18,939 bases of DNA from an uncultured Leptotrichiaceae bacterium (GTDB lineage Bacteria; Fusobacteriota; Fusobacteriia; Fusobacteriales; Leptotrichiaceae): contig CALHVR010000051.1 in assembly GCA_938037005.1 (NCBI GenBank), forward strand, positions 1 to 18,939, written 5' to 3'. The notes below the pieces were generated by a model that searched no databases, was not told where the DNA came from, and saw nothing but the letters and a program-made list of their open reading frames with translations. Made by a program: the position numbers and the translations under genes. Positions 1 through 8,804 of the stretch are shown here, piece by piece (position 1 is the first letter of the stretch; every line of letters begins with the position of its first letter).

Positions 1-824
1 GTAACTATTTTAGCTAAATCTTCATAATCATAATATTCTATTTCAATTTTACCCCTTTTATTTAACTCCCCTTTTATTTCAACTTTTGTTTCAAAAAATT
101 CTCTTAATTTATTTTCTAACATTTCTTTTTCTTCATTATCTTCAGTTTTAATATTATCATATCTCTCAATATCAAAATTTTCATATTCTTTTTTAAATAT
201 TTTTACTTCATTATCTTGAAATTCATTATATTTTTTTACAATTTTCTCAACATCTCTCACTGTATAATTTTTTTCAATTATCTTTTTAGCAATTTTCTCT
301 ACTTCAAAATTATCTTTCAATCCTAATAATGTTCTTGCATGTCCATAAGATAATTTACCTGTTCGCACATAACTTTTTATAGCTTCAGGTAATTTTAACA
401 ACCGTATCTTATTTGAAATCGCTGATCTTGTTTTCCCTAATTTCTGTGCCATATTTTCTTGTGTATATCCATAAACTTCCATAAGCATTACATACGATTC
501 TGCTTCCTCTATTGGATTTAAGTTTTCACGCTGTATATTTTCTAACACCGAATATTCATAACTTTTACTATCTCCAGCTTGTATAACTACACACTGCACA
601 TTTTCAAACCCTAAAGATTTACAAGCTCTATACCTTCTTTCGCCTGCAATTATTTCATATTTATTTTGCACAACATTTTCTACTTTTCTCACAATTATTG
701 GCTGAATTAATCCATTATTTTTAATAGACTCCTTTAATTCTTCCATTTTTTCTTGTGAAAAATATTTTCTAGGTTGATTAGGATTTGTAATTATTTTATC
801 TAAGTTTATATTTTGTAATTTCAT
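1..824 (-). CDS. parB: ParB/Spo0J chromosome-partitioning protein (3' end cut by window edge)
   Basis: ParB is a CTP-dependent DNA clamp. It loads at parS sites, spreads along the origin region, and works with the ParA ATPase and condensin in chromosome segregation. The reading frame runs from an ATG at 824 to the window edge without a stop (274 full codons). The N-terminal domain has an NPNQPRK stretch (residues 14-20), the CTP-binding GERRYRA box (61-67) and the ENIQREN box (95-101). A parS-type helix-turn-helix follows at about 120-145 (YTQENMAQKLGKTRSAISN). The C-terminal part ends in the usual dimerisation-type sequence (IEIEYYDYEDLAKIV), so probably only a few residues are missing. An AGAAGGA ribosome-binding site overlaps the rsmG stop, and the gap is 12 bp. 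parA is not next to it on the rsmG side. The first residues are shorter than in many ParBs and have no basic tail. Confidence 0.95.
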   Translation of the reverse strand, partial: MKLQNINLDKIITNPNQPRKYFSQEKMEELKESIKNNGLIQPIIVRKVENVVQNKYEIIAGERRYRACKSLGFENVQCVVIQAGDSKSYEYSVLENIQRENLNPIEEAESYVMLMEVYGYTQENMAQKLGKTRSAISNKIRLLKLPEAIKSYVRTGKLSYGHARTLLGLKDNFEVEKIAKKIIEKNYTVRDVEKIVKKYNEFQDNEVKIFKKEYENFDIERYDNIKTEDNEEKEMLENKLREFFETKVEIKGELNKRGKIEIEYYDYEDLAKIV

Positions 825-836
825 TTTTATTCCTTC

Positions 837-1532
837 TTATAAAGGTTTTTTTGATGGTATTCCCGTTTTTCTTGGATATTTTTTATCAGTCTTTTCTTTT
901 TTGACAATTTCTAATATAATTCGTTCGTCTTCACATTCCGGTAAATTAAATTTATGAATTTTTTTTATTTCTGCCTTCAATTCAATCAATGCATTTTTAG
1001 ACTCTTCCACTTCGTTCAAATTTAATTTTTGTGGTAAAAATCTACCATTCTCTTTTATAAACGGAATCATATACTCAAGTATTATTCTTAAATTTGCAAC
1101 TCCACGACATAATGCCACGTCAAATTTTTCTCTTTTATCTTTTATCAATTCCTCTGCTCTATCAAAACTTGTTTCTACATTTTTCAATCCTATTTTTTCA
1201 ATAACTTCGTTTATAAATTCTATTTTTTTTCTAACCGAATCTACTAACAAAAATTGTTTTTCTGGATAAAAAATTGCGAGCACTAATCCTGGAAATCCCG
1301 CTCCTGTCCCAACATCTATAAAATTTATTTCTTCTTCTTTTATTATTTTTGTTAAAAATAATGCATCAACAAAATGTTTTTCAAGCATTCCTTTTTTATC
1401 TCTTATTGCTGTTAAATTCATTACTTGATTTTTCTCATACAATAATTCTAAATAATGTAACAAATTTTCTTTTTTTTCTTCACTTACTTCTATCTTACTT
1501 TTTTGTAAAATATTACTAAAATATTCTTTCAT
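837..1532 (-). CDS. rsmG: 16S rRNA (guanine-N7)-methyltransferase RsmG
   Basis: RsmG (GidB) uses S-adenosylmethionine to methylate N7 of a guanine in the 530 loop of 16S rRNA (G527 in E. coli numbering). The 231-residue length is normal for the family. Visible hallmarks are the NLTAIRD segment (39-45), the SAM-binding glycine loop DVGTGAGFPG (73-82), the acidic strand end LLVDS (95-99), and a basic C-terminus ending in an RKTGIPSKKPL-type tail typical of RsmG. The start is the ATG at 1532. Its AGGAAG ribosome-binding site overlaps the fmt stop, giving a 9-bp gap and probable translational coupling. It lies directly upstream of parB, where many bacteria place rsmG next to parA-parB. Confidence 0.96.
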   Translation of the reverse strand: MKEYFSNILQKSKIEVSEEKKENLLHYLELLYEKNQVMNLTAIRDKKGMLEKHFVDALFLTKIIKEEEINFIDVGTGAGFPGLVLAIFYPEKQFLLVDSVRKKIEFINEVIEKIGLKNVETSFDRAEELIKDKREKFDVALCRGVANLRIILEYMIPFIKENGRFLPQKLNLNEVEESKNALIELKAEIKKIHKFNLPECEDERIILEIVKKEKTDKKYPRKTGIPSKKPL

Positions 1533-1541
1533 TTTTACTTC

Positions 1542-2477
1542 CTATTTTAAAATTTCGTTTAATTTTATTTTTCTACCATTTAAAATATCTACACCTGTTT
1601 GTACTTTTTTACCTTGATATTTCACTTCTAATAAAATAAGTCCTCCGTTTTGAGTTTTAATTACAGGTCCTTTTTTTGATAATATTTCTACAACTTGTCC
1701 GTATTCTCCACTATATTCTTTATCTATTTTCTCAGTTTTGTACACTTTTATTACTTCACCTTTATCATTTTCAGTATACGCTCCTGGAAACGGATTAAGC
1801 CCTCTTACTTGATTAAATATTACTTCTTTTGTATTATTCCATTTTATTTTAGTTTCTTCTTTTGAAATTGGTTTTACAAAACTAACTTTTGATTCGTCTT
1901 GTTTTTCAGCTTTAACTTCTCCATTTTCAATCAATTTCAAGGCTTTTTCAAGTCCAACAGCCCCTAATTCTTTTAATCTATCATGTAAAGTTCCTAGCGT
2001 ATCTTCCTCTGATATAGTACAATATTCTTTCAAAATAACATCCCCTGCATCTAACTCTTCCTCTATATACATTATGCTTACACCACTTTTAGTATCTCCA
2101 TTTAAAATTGCAGAATGAATAGGTGACGCACCTCTATATTTTGGTAATAATGATGAATGAACATTTATTATTCCATATTTAGGAATATCTATTATTTCTT
2201 TTGGAATTATTTTTCCATAAGCTACAACAACTATTAAATCCGGATTAATTTCCTTTATTTTGTTTAAAACTTCTTCATCTTTCATTCTTTTTGGCTGTAT
2301 TACTTCAATATCATTATCTAAACCAAATTGTTTGACAGGAGAAAACACAATCTTATTTCCTCTAGCATTCACTTTATCTTCTTTTGTAAATATTAATTTT
2401 AAATCCGTTTTTTGAAATACTTTTTCCAAACTCGGTATTGCAAATTCGGGAGTTCCCATAAATATTGTTTTTAGCAT
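1542..2477 (-). CDS. fmt: methionyl-tRNA formyltransferase
   Basis: Fmt transfers a formyl group from 10-formyl-tetrahydrofolate to Met-tRNA(fMet), making the initiator for translation. I place the start at the ATG at 2477 (311 residues) rather than the in-frame ATG at 2495. An AAAGGAG site lies 8 nt before the inner ATG, and the product then begins MLKTIFMGTPEF, matching the family's usual N-terminus. Numbered from this start, the catalytic set is Asn105 and His107 in NVHSSLLPKYRG, and Asp143 in EELDAGDV, with spacing equal to E. coli Asn108/His110/Asp146. The C-terminal tRNA-binding domain occupies roughly residues 200-311. It follows def, the deformylase that removes the group later, as is common in bacteria. 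Confidence 0.96.
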   Translation of the reverse strand: MLKTIFMGTPEFAIPSLEKVFQKTDLKLIFTKEDKVNARGNKIVFSPVKQFGLDNDIEVIQPKRMKDEEVLNKIKEINPDLIVVVAYGKIIPKEIIDIPKYGIINVHSSLLPKYRGASPIHSAILNGDTKSGVSIMYIEEELDAGDVILKEYCTISEEDTLGTLHDRLKELGAVGLEKALKLIENGEVKAEKQDESKVSFVKPISKEETKIKWNNTKEVIFNQVRGLNPFPGAYTENDKGEVIKVYKTEKIDKEYSGEYGQVVEILSKKGPVIKTQNGGLILLEVKYQGKKVQTGVDILNGRKIKLNEILK

Positions 2478-2485
2478 ATTTTTTA

Positions 2486-2492
2486 CTCCTTT
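2486..2492 (-). promoter_or_regulatory. ribosome-binding site that sets the fmt start
   Basis: The minus strand reads AAAGGAG here, 8 nt before the ATG at 2477. The competing in-frame ATG at 2495 lies just upstream of this site and has only AT-rich sequence before it. The site therefore supports the shorter Fmt protein. Confidence 0.75.
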
Positions 2493-2510
2493 CATTTTAT
2501 TATTTTTAAT

Positions 2511-3023
2511 TTATAATTCTCTATAAATTCTTCCTTTTTCATAATCTCTTTTTAAAACTGTTAACTTTTTAGCTACAAGTCTTTTATTCATAATTGATAA
2601 TCTATCTATAAATAAAATCCCATCTATATGATCAAACTCATGTTGAAATGCTCTTGCCCATAAATCGTGTAATTCTTCTTCAACTATTTCCCCATTCTCA
2701 TTTTGATATTTTACTTTTATCATCTCTGGTCTATTAACTTTTTTATAAATTTCTGGAATACTTAAACATCCTTCCTCATACTCCACAATCTCTTGTCCAA
2801 ATTCTACTATTTCTGGATTTATAACCTTCTTAACTTTATCTTCAATCTCTAACACAAAAAATCTTTTTGCTATTCCAACTTGGTTTGCTGCAAGCCCAAC
2901 TCCTTTAGCTTTTCTCATTAATTTTACCATTTCATCTAATATTGTTCTTAATTCATCATTAATTTCTTCAACTACAGTTGATTTTTCTTTTAAAACCGAA
3001 GCTCCATACAATACTATATCCAT
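2511..3023 (-). CDS. def: peptide deformylase
   Basis: Peptide deformylase is a metalloenzyme that removes the N-formyl group from nascent proteins. At 170 residues it has normal length. All three family motifs are intact: GVGLAANQ (41-48), EGCLS (84-88, metal ligand Cys86) and QHEFDH (127-132, metal ligands His128 and His132 with catalytic Glu129). The ATG at 3023 is preceded by an AAAGGGAA site. The gene sits 18 bp after priA and 33 bp before the fmt start used here. The priA-def-fmt-rsmG order places formylation and deformylation in one transcription unit. Confidence 0.97.
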   Translation of the reverse strand: MDIVLYGASVLKEKSTVVEEINDELRTILDEMVKLMRKAKGVGLAANQVGIAKRFFVLEIEDKVKKVINPEIVEFGQEIVEYEEGCLSIPEIYKKVNRPEMIKVKYQNENGEIVEEELHDLWARAFQHEFDHIDGILFIDRLSIMNKRLVAKKLTVLKRDYEKGRIYREL

Positions 3024-3041
3024 TTTATTTTCCCTTTCTTT

Positions 3042-5270
3042 TTACATCATATTTATTGGATCTACATCAATAGATATTCTCACATCTTTGTAATCCAATT
3101 TATTTACAATTTGTCTAATTATTTTTTTTATTTTATTTATATTTTCTCTATTAAATTTTATGAAAATTTGATTTCTATATCGCCCATTAATTTTATAAAT
3201 CGGTGCTTTAAATGGTTCTGACAACATTTCATTTTCATAAATATTTATAACTTGTCTTATATTTTGTTGTAATATTTCATAAAATTCTTTAGTTTGATTT
3301 TCTAATTTAAGTTCATCTTTAGATGATAATACTATTATTATAAGTCTTCCAAATGGAGGATAATTCAATAATTTTCTCATTTGTAATTCGTGCTCATAAT
3401 AACCCTCGTAATTATTTTCTATCGTTTTTTGTATAACTTCATTTTTCATATTAAATGTTTGTATTAATACTTTTCCTTCTTTTTCTCCACGCCCTGCTCT
3501 TCCGGCAGATTGTACTAAAAGTTGAAAAGTTTTTTCCCCCGCTCTAAAGTCAGGAAAATTTAATATTATATCAGAATTCAAAATTCCAACCAATGTAACA
3601 TTAGGAAAATGAAATCCTTTTGCTATAATTTGTGTCCCAATCATTATATCATATTTATGATTTTTAAAATCTAAATAAACTTTTTCATAATCTTGTTTAT
3701 TTTTCATGCTTTCAGAGTCAATTCTTATAATTTTTGTACTTGGAAAATACTCGTGTAATTCAGCTTCTATTTTTTCCGTTCCACTACCTAATTGTATTAA
3801 TTTTTCGCTCCCACAATTAAAACATTTTTTTTGATAAAGCCGTTCATATCCACAATAATTGCATTTCAATCTATTTTCACTTTTATAATAACTAAGCGAA
3901 ATACTACAATTTGGACATGTCGGTATTTCTCCACAATCTTTACATTTTAATAATGTTGAAAATGCTTTCCTATTTAAAATAAGTAAAATTTGCTCTCGTT
4001 TTTTCAATGTTTCTGCCATTTGCTTTAACAATTCTTTTGAAAAATTTTCACTCGTTTCATTCAAATCCACAATTTCATATTTTGGCATTTTAGCATTATT
4101 AAATCTTTGCTTCAACTCAACTAAAGATAAATCTCCCTGTTTTGCTTGATAGTAAGATTCAAATGATGGTGTTGCTGAACCTAATATTACTTTTACTTTA
4201 TTTATTTTTTCATCACTTTCTAACATAGCTCTTTTTATTGCTACATTTTTTACATGATATCTTGGATTATTATCTTGTTTATAAGTATTTTCATGCTCTT
4301 CATCAATTATTATATATTTCAAATTTTGTACAGGTGCAAAAATCGCCGATCTTGCTCCAATTACTATTTTTTTATCACCATTTCTTATATAATTCCATTC
4401 TTGTCGTTTTTCCATATCAGTAAGTTTACTATGCAAAACTGCTACCGTATCTCTAAATTGTTTTTCTAGTCTTTCAATCATTTGTGTTGTTAATGAAATT
4501 TCAGGAACTAAAAATATACTTCCCTTTCCTTGTTGTAATGCTCCTTTCATAAGATTTATGTATATTTCTGTTTTCCCCGAACCAGTTACTCCTTTTAATA
4601 AATAAAATTGATTTTCTCCATTTTTTATTGTATTTAACACATTTTGTTGTTCTTCATTCAAAATTATTTCATTTTCAAGTATTTCACTTTTTATTTTTCC
4701 TATTTTTTTCTTATTCTCATTTACAATCAATTTTTTTTCAATCGTTACAGCTTTTTTCTTTTCAGCTTTTTCTATTATTTCTTTAGAAAAATATTTTTTT
4801 AATGTATTATATGTTACTTCCTTTTTTTTCATCATATATTCATTAAAATTTTTTATCTCTTTTACTTTATTTTCTATTTCTACACTTTTAAAAAGTACCC
4901 TTTTATCTTTTAATTTTTCCACTTCCAGCTCTTTGTTGTAAATTACTTTTTTTGAATAATTAAGTTTCAAACTTCCCGGATAAACTGTCTTTATTACATT
5001 ATAATAATCACTCAAATAATAATCTTTTATCCATTTTATAAGATTTATTATTGTTAAAGGTACAGATAAAATAGGAGCTTTATCAATTATGTATTTTATT
5101 TTTGAAACATCGAAAGTTATATTTTCTTCTTTTGTTTCCGCTATTATCAATCCCATTTTATTTCTATTTATAAAATTAATAATACACCATTGCCCTATTT
5201 CATATTTTTCTTCCGATTTATATGTATATAAATATTTTCCATTTTCTACATAAATTTCATAATAATACAT
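3042..5270 (-). CDS. priA: primosomal protein N' (replication restart helicase PriA)
   Basis: PriA recognises stalled or repaired forks and reloads the replicative helicase. The 742-residue product has an N-terminal 3' DNA-binding region (about 1-110) and a superfamily 2 helicase core. Walker A is GVTGSGKT (227-234), the Walker B box is DEEH (323-326), and GSATPS lies at 364-369. Eight cysteines (443, 446, 452, 455, 470, 473, 483, 486) form the two zinc-binding knuckles that mark PriA. A later helicase motif GRAGRGEKEG is visible. The ATG at 5270 has a GGGGAT site 5' of it. The gene lies 19 bp downstream of the penicillin-binding protein gene. Confidence 0.97.
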   Translation of the reverse strand: MYYYEIYVENGKYLYTYKSEEKYEIGQWCIINFINRNKMGLIIAETKEENITFDVSKIKYIIDKAPILSVPLTIINLIKWIKDYYLSDYYNVIKTVYPGSLKLNYSKKVIYNKELEVEKLKDKRVLFKSVEIENKVKEIKNFNEYMMKKKEVTYNTLKKYFSKEIIEKAEKKKAVTIEKKLIVNENKKKIGKIKSEILENEIILNEEQQNVLNTIKNGENQFYLLKGVTGSGKTEIYINLMKGALQQGKGSIFLVPEISLTTQMIERLEKQFRDTVAVLHSKLTDMEKRQEWNYIRNGDKKIVIGARSAIFAPVQNLKYIIIDEEHENTYKQDNNPRYHVKNVAIKRAMLESDEKINKVKVILGSATPSFESYYQAKQGDLSLVELKQRFNNAKMPKYEIVDLNETSENFSKELLKQMAETLKKREQILLILNRKAFSTLLKCKDCGEIPTCPNCSISLSYYKSENRLKCNYCGYERLYQKKCFNCGSEKLIQLGSGTEKIEAELHEYFPSTKIIRIDSESMKNKQDYEKVYLDFKNHKYDIMIGTQIIAKGFHFPNVTLVGILNSDIILNFPDFRAGEKTFQLLVQSAGRAGRGEKEGKVLIQTFNMKNEVIQKTIENNYEGYYEHELQMRKLLNYPPFGRLIIIVLSSKDELKLENQTKEFYEILQQNIRQVINIYENEMLSEPFKAPIYKINGRYRNQIFIKFNRENINKIKKIIRQIVNKLDYKDVRISIDVDPINMM

Positions 5271-5289
5271 TGATAATCCCCTATTTTCA

Positions 5290-7308
5290 TTATTCCATAT
5301 TTATTATAATTTGACTTGTTTTAGATATTTTTTCTCCTGCTTTTGGATATTGTCCTATAACTCGTCCTGCTCCATTTATTTTATAATGTGGGAACATATT
5401 TCTAGGATAAATTGCATATATTTCCCTCAAGCTTAATCCTGTTAAATCTGGCATTAATCCTATCTCAAATTCTGCTTTATATTTTGATATATCTCGTTTC
5501 AATTCTCTATTAACGACTACCGACTCTTGTTTCGGTTTTTCATTTTGTATAATTCCTTCAGGTGTTATTCCTTTATATTTTATTAATTTTTCAAATACAG
5601 CCTTTACTGGAGGCAATGCAACTTCCGCTCCATAATATCCACCTTTTGGCTCATTTACTGTTACTAAAATTGCATATTTAGGATGATCTACTGGAAAGAA
5701 CGCGAAGAAAGAACTGAAATATTTTCCAGCTTCATACCCTTTATTTCCTGCTTTTTGTGCCGTTCCTGTTTTTCCTCCTATTTTATATCCCGGTATTTGA
5801 GCATTTTTACCTGTTCCTTTTTCTACCACTGATTTCATCAAATTTCTATTTATTTTTGAAACTTCAGGACTAAATACATTTCTTACAATTTGTGGCTCAA
5901 ATCGTTGTACTATTTTTCCTTCTGCATTTTCAATTCTTTCCACAATATACGGTTTCATCAAATTCCCATTATTTATAACAGTATTCAATGCCATTAACAT
6001 TTGTAATTGTGTCATATTAATTCCTTGCCCAAATGCAACTTGTGATTTTCTAACTGGGGTCATATGTTTATACGGAAATAACTTTGGAGTATACTCTGTT
6101 GAAATATCTATTCCTGTTTTTTTACCAAATCCTACATTTAATAAATAGTTATAAAATTTTTGGCTATCTATTTTTTTTGCTATTTCAACCATTCCAACAT
6201 TACCCGATAAAGCTATAAGTTTTTCAAGTGTCAACACTCCCGTTGTAGATCCATCGTGATCTCTTATTATTCTATCTCCTACTTCTATAAATCCTTTTGA
6301 ATAAACAGTACTATTTTCGTTTATAACACCTTCTTGAAGTCCCATTGCAATAGTTATCGGTTTAAATATTGAACCTGGCTCAAAGAAATCTATTATTGGT
6401 CTATTTTTTATTTCATTTTTATTAGTTCCCTTTGGATAAGTTGACATTGCTAAAATTTTTCCAGTTTCTGCCTCTATTAAAATTCCCATACTTGACTCAG
6501 CACTATATTCTGCTTGAACTTTTTTCATTTCTTCATCTAAAGCATACTGTAATGTGCTATCAATTGTTAAAACTATATTATTTCCATCTTCTCCATCTTT
6601 TATTTCTTTTTTTCTTTGTAGCGTATCTGCTGAAACAAACGATTGATTAAAAGATACTATTTCTGCGTCTTTCCCTTTTAATTTTTCTTCGTTATATCTC
6701 TCTACTCCATACCCTTTCTTTCCTGAATTATCTCCATCTAAAAAACCAACAATCTCTTGAAAACTATCATTTGAAATATATTTTCTTACAAACGACACAT
6801 CAAAATTTATACCTACCTTATCGGTTTTGATTAATTCTTTAATTTCTTTTTCAATATTTTGCTTTGTCTTTAAATCAAAAATTACACTTTTTTTAGTATT
6901 TTCATCAACAATATTTAAATATTGTGCTTTTTTTTCTCTTTTTATAATTATATCCCTTTTTAATTTATCAGCATTTATTGAAGGTATGTTTTTTTTCAAT
7001 ATACTTACTAAAATATCTATTTTTTCACTTTTCACTACCGTTGGATCAAAATTAATAGTATAGTTTTCAAAATCATACGCCAAAATTTCACCATCTGAAG
7101 TTATTATTCTTCCTCTTTTTTTCTTTTCAATTTCTTTATTTCTATATTGTTTTTCTGCTCTTTCTCTCCATTCAGAACCTTTTATTATTTGCATATAAAA
7201 CAATTTTAAAATAGCAAATAAAGTAAATATAAATACACAAACTACTACTATTGCCATTCTTTCATTTATAACTTTATTTATATTTTCTTTTTTCTTTTTC
7301 TTTTTCAT
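5290..7308 (-). CDS. class B penicillin-binding protein (FtsI/PBP2-type transpeptidase) with PASTA domain
   Basis: This membrane-anchored D,D-transpeptidase cross-links peptidoglycan, probably at the septum. A lysine-rich cytoplasmic start (KKKKKK at 2-7) precedes one membrane segment at about 19-39. The dimerisation domain follows at about 60-220, containing RGRIITSDGEILA. The transpeptidase domain has the catalytic SIFK (Ser313, Lys316), SGN (368-370) and KTGT (513-516). The C-terminus (about 617-672) is a single PASTA-type domain, starting MPDLTGLSLREI and ending with a GQYPKAGEKI turn. The single membrane segment and lack of a transglycosylase domain exclude class A. FtsI versus PBP2/SpoVD is unresolved; the PASTA domain favours an FtsI/SpoVD-like role. 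Its ribosome-binding site, GGAG, is rather far (12 nt) from the ATG. No other division/wall-cluster genes are adjacent. Confidence 0.93.
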   Translation of the reverse strand: MKKKKKKENINKVINERMAIVVVCVFIFTLFAILKLFYMQIIKGSEWRERAEKQYRNKEIEKKKRGRIITSDGEILAYDFENYTINFDPTVVKSEKIDILVSILKKNIPSINADKLKRDIIIKREKKAQYLNIVDENTKKSVIFDLKTKQNIEKEIKELIKTDKVGINFDVSFVRKYISNDSFQEIVGFLDGDNSGKKGYGVERYNEEKLKGKDAEIVSFNQSFVSADTLQRKKEIKDGEDGNNIVLTIDSTLQYALDEEMKKVQAEYSAESSMGILIEAETGKILAMSTYPKGTNKNEIKNRPIIDFFEPGSIFKPITIAMGLQEGVINENSTVYSKGFIEVGDRIIRDHDGSTTGVLTLEKLIALSGNVGMVEIAKKIDSQKFYNYLLNVGFGKKTGIDISTEYTPKLFPYKHMTPVRKSQVAFGQGINMTQLQMLMALNTVINNGNLMKPYIVERIENAEGKIVQRFEPQIVRNVFSPEVSKINRNLMKSVVEKGTGKNAQIPGYKIGGKTGTAQKAGNKGYEAGKYFSSFFAFFPVDHPKYAILVTVNEPKGGYYGAEVALPPVKAVFEKLIKYKGITPEGIIQNEKPKQESVVVNRELKRDISKYKAEFEIGLMPDLTGLSLREIYAIYPRNMFPHYKINGAGRVIGQYPKAGEKISKTSQIIINME

Positions 7309-7329
7309 ACTAACAAACTTCTCCTTGTT

Positions 7330-8763
7330 TTATCGAAGTCTTTCTAAAATCATATCTGTTATCATTTGAGGATTAGCTTTCCCTTTTGAAAGTTTCATTC
7401 CTTGACCAACCAAATATTTCAACGCATTACTTTTTCCGGCTTTATAATCTTCTATCGATTGTGCATTTGCTTCTAATACTTGCTCAACAATTTTTTCTAT
7501 TTCACTGTTGTCAGTTATTTGAATCCATCCTTTTTCCTTAACTATTGTTTCAGGATCTCTATCTTCCGTCAATAATATTTCAAATACATCTTTTGCAATT
7601 TTTGAACTTATAACATTTGATTTTATAAGTTTTATAAGTTTACCTAAATTAACTGCCGATACGAAAAATTCCTCAATGTTTATATTTTTTTCTTTTAAAA
7701 CTCTTAACACTTCTGTCAATAACCAGTTTGCAGAAAGTCTTGGATCGTTCGTTTCCTTCACTATTGCTTCATAATATTCAGCTAATTCTTGTTCTGTCGC
7801 AAGTGTCATAGCCTCTTTTTCATTTAATTTATATTCTTTTACAAATCTTCTCATTTTTTCATCAGCAAATTCAGGCATCTCAGCATTTACTTTTTCAAGC
7901 CTATCTTTTGTAATAATTACCGCTGGTAAATCTGGTTCTGGAAAATATCTATAATCCATTGCTTCTTCTTTATTTCTCATAGGCTTTGTAATTCCATTTT
8001 CCTCATCCCAAAGTCTTGTTTCTTGAATTACTCTTCCACCATTTTCAATTACATCAATCTGTCTATTTGTCTCATATTCAATCGCTCTAACTACCGCTTT
8101 AAATGAATTTAAGTTTTTAGTTTCTGTTCTTGTCCCTAATTTTGTATCACCTTTTTTTCTTACAGATACGTTTGCATCACATCTCAACGATCCTAATTCC
8201 ATACTAACATCACTGACTTTAGTATATTTCAGTCTGTCTTTTAATGTATTTAAGTATGCGTATGCTTCTTCTGCTGTTTTAATTTCTGGTTTTGAAATAA
8301 TTTCAATTAAAGGTACTGACGCTCTATTATAATTTAGCAACGTTTCTGACCCTGTATGAATGCTTTTAGCTGTATCTTCTTCTATTTGTATTCGTTCTAT
8401 CCCTACAACTGCCTCTTTTCCACTATTTGTCACAATTTCTAATTTTCCATTTTCTGCATACGGTTTAAAATATTGTGTTATTTGATAATTTTTGGGAGAA
8501 TCTGGATAAAAATAATTTTTTCTATCAAAATGACTTTCTTTATTTACTTCACATCCCAATGCTAACGCTGCTTTTATTGCATAATCTAATACTTTTTCAT
8601 TTAATTTAGGTAATGCTCCCGGTTGTCCTGAACATATTGGACATACAGAAGTATTTGGATCTTTTTCATCATAATTTGCATCACAATTACACCAAACTTT
8701 TGTATTTGTTTTTAATTGACAGTGAACTTCTAGCCCAATGACTGTTTCATATTCCATACTCAT
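7330..8763 (-). CDS. gatB: Asp-tRNA(Asn)/Glu-tRNA(Gln) amidotransferase subunit B
   Basis: GatB binds the misacylated Glu-tRNA(Gln) or Asp-tRNA(Asn) and carries the kinase site that activates the side chain before amidation. The 477-residue length is normal. Visible features are the IGLEVHCQL start (9-17) and a zinc-type cysteine set (Cys25, Cys27, Cys41, Cys44). The family signature LRCDANVS (193-200) and the strongly conserved DYRYFPEPDLP (270-280) follow. A helical and YqeY-like tRNA-binding tail makes up the last ~150 residues. The ATG at 8763 is used; an AAAGGA site lies 12 nt before it and would be too far from the second ATG. The gene belongs to the gatC-gatA-gatB operon, so this organism probably makes Gln-tRNA and/or Asn-tRNA indirectly. 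Confidence 0.98.
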   Translation of the reverse strand: MSMEYETVIGLEVHCQLKTNTKVWCNCDANYDEKDPNTSVCPICSGQPGALPKLNEKVLDYAIKAALALGCEVNKESHFDRKNYFYPDSPKNYQITQYFKPYAENGKLEIVTNSGKEAVVGIERIQIEEDTAKSIHTGSETLLNYNRASVPLIEIISKPEIKTAEEAYAYLNTLKDRLKYTKVSDVSMELGSLRCDANVSVRKKGDTKLGTRTETKNLNSFKAVVRAIEYETNRQIDVIENGGRVIQETRLWDEENGITKPMRNKEEAMDYRYFPEPDLPAVIITKDRLEKVNAEMPEFADEKMRRFVKEYKLNEKEAMTLATEQELAEYYEAIVKETNDPRLSANWLLTEVLRVLKEKNINIEEFFVSAVNLGKLIKLIKSNVISSKIAKDVFEILLTEDRDPETIVKEKGWIQITDNSEIEKIVEQVLEANAQSIEDYKAGKSNALKYLVGQGMKLSKGKANPQMITDMILERLR

Positions 8764-8804
8764 TTATATTTTTTCCTTTCTTTTTAGAAATTTAATCCTC
8801 ATTT

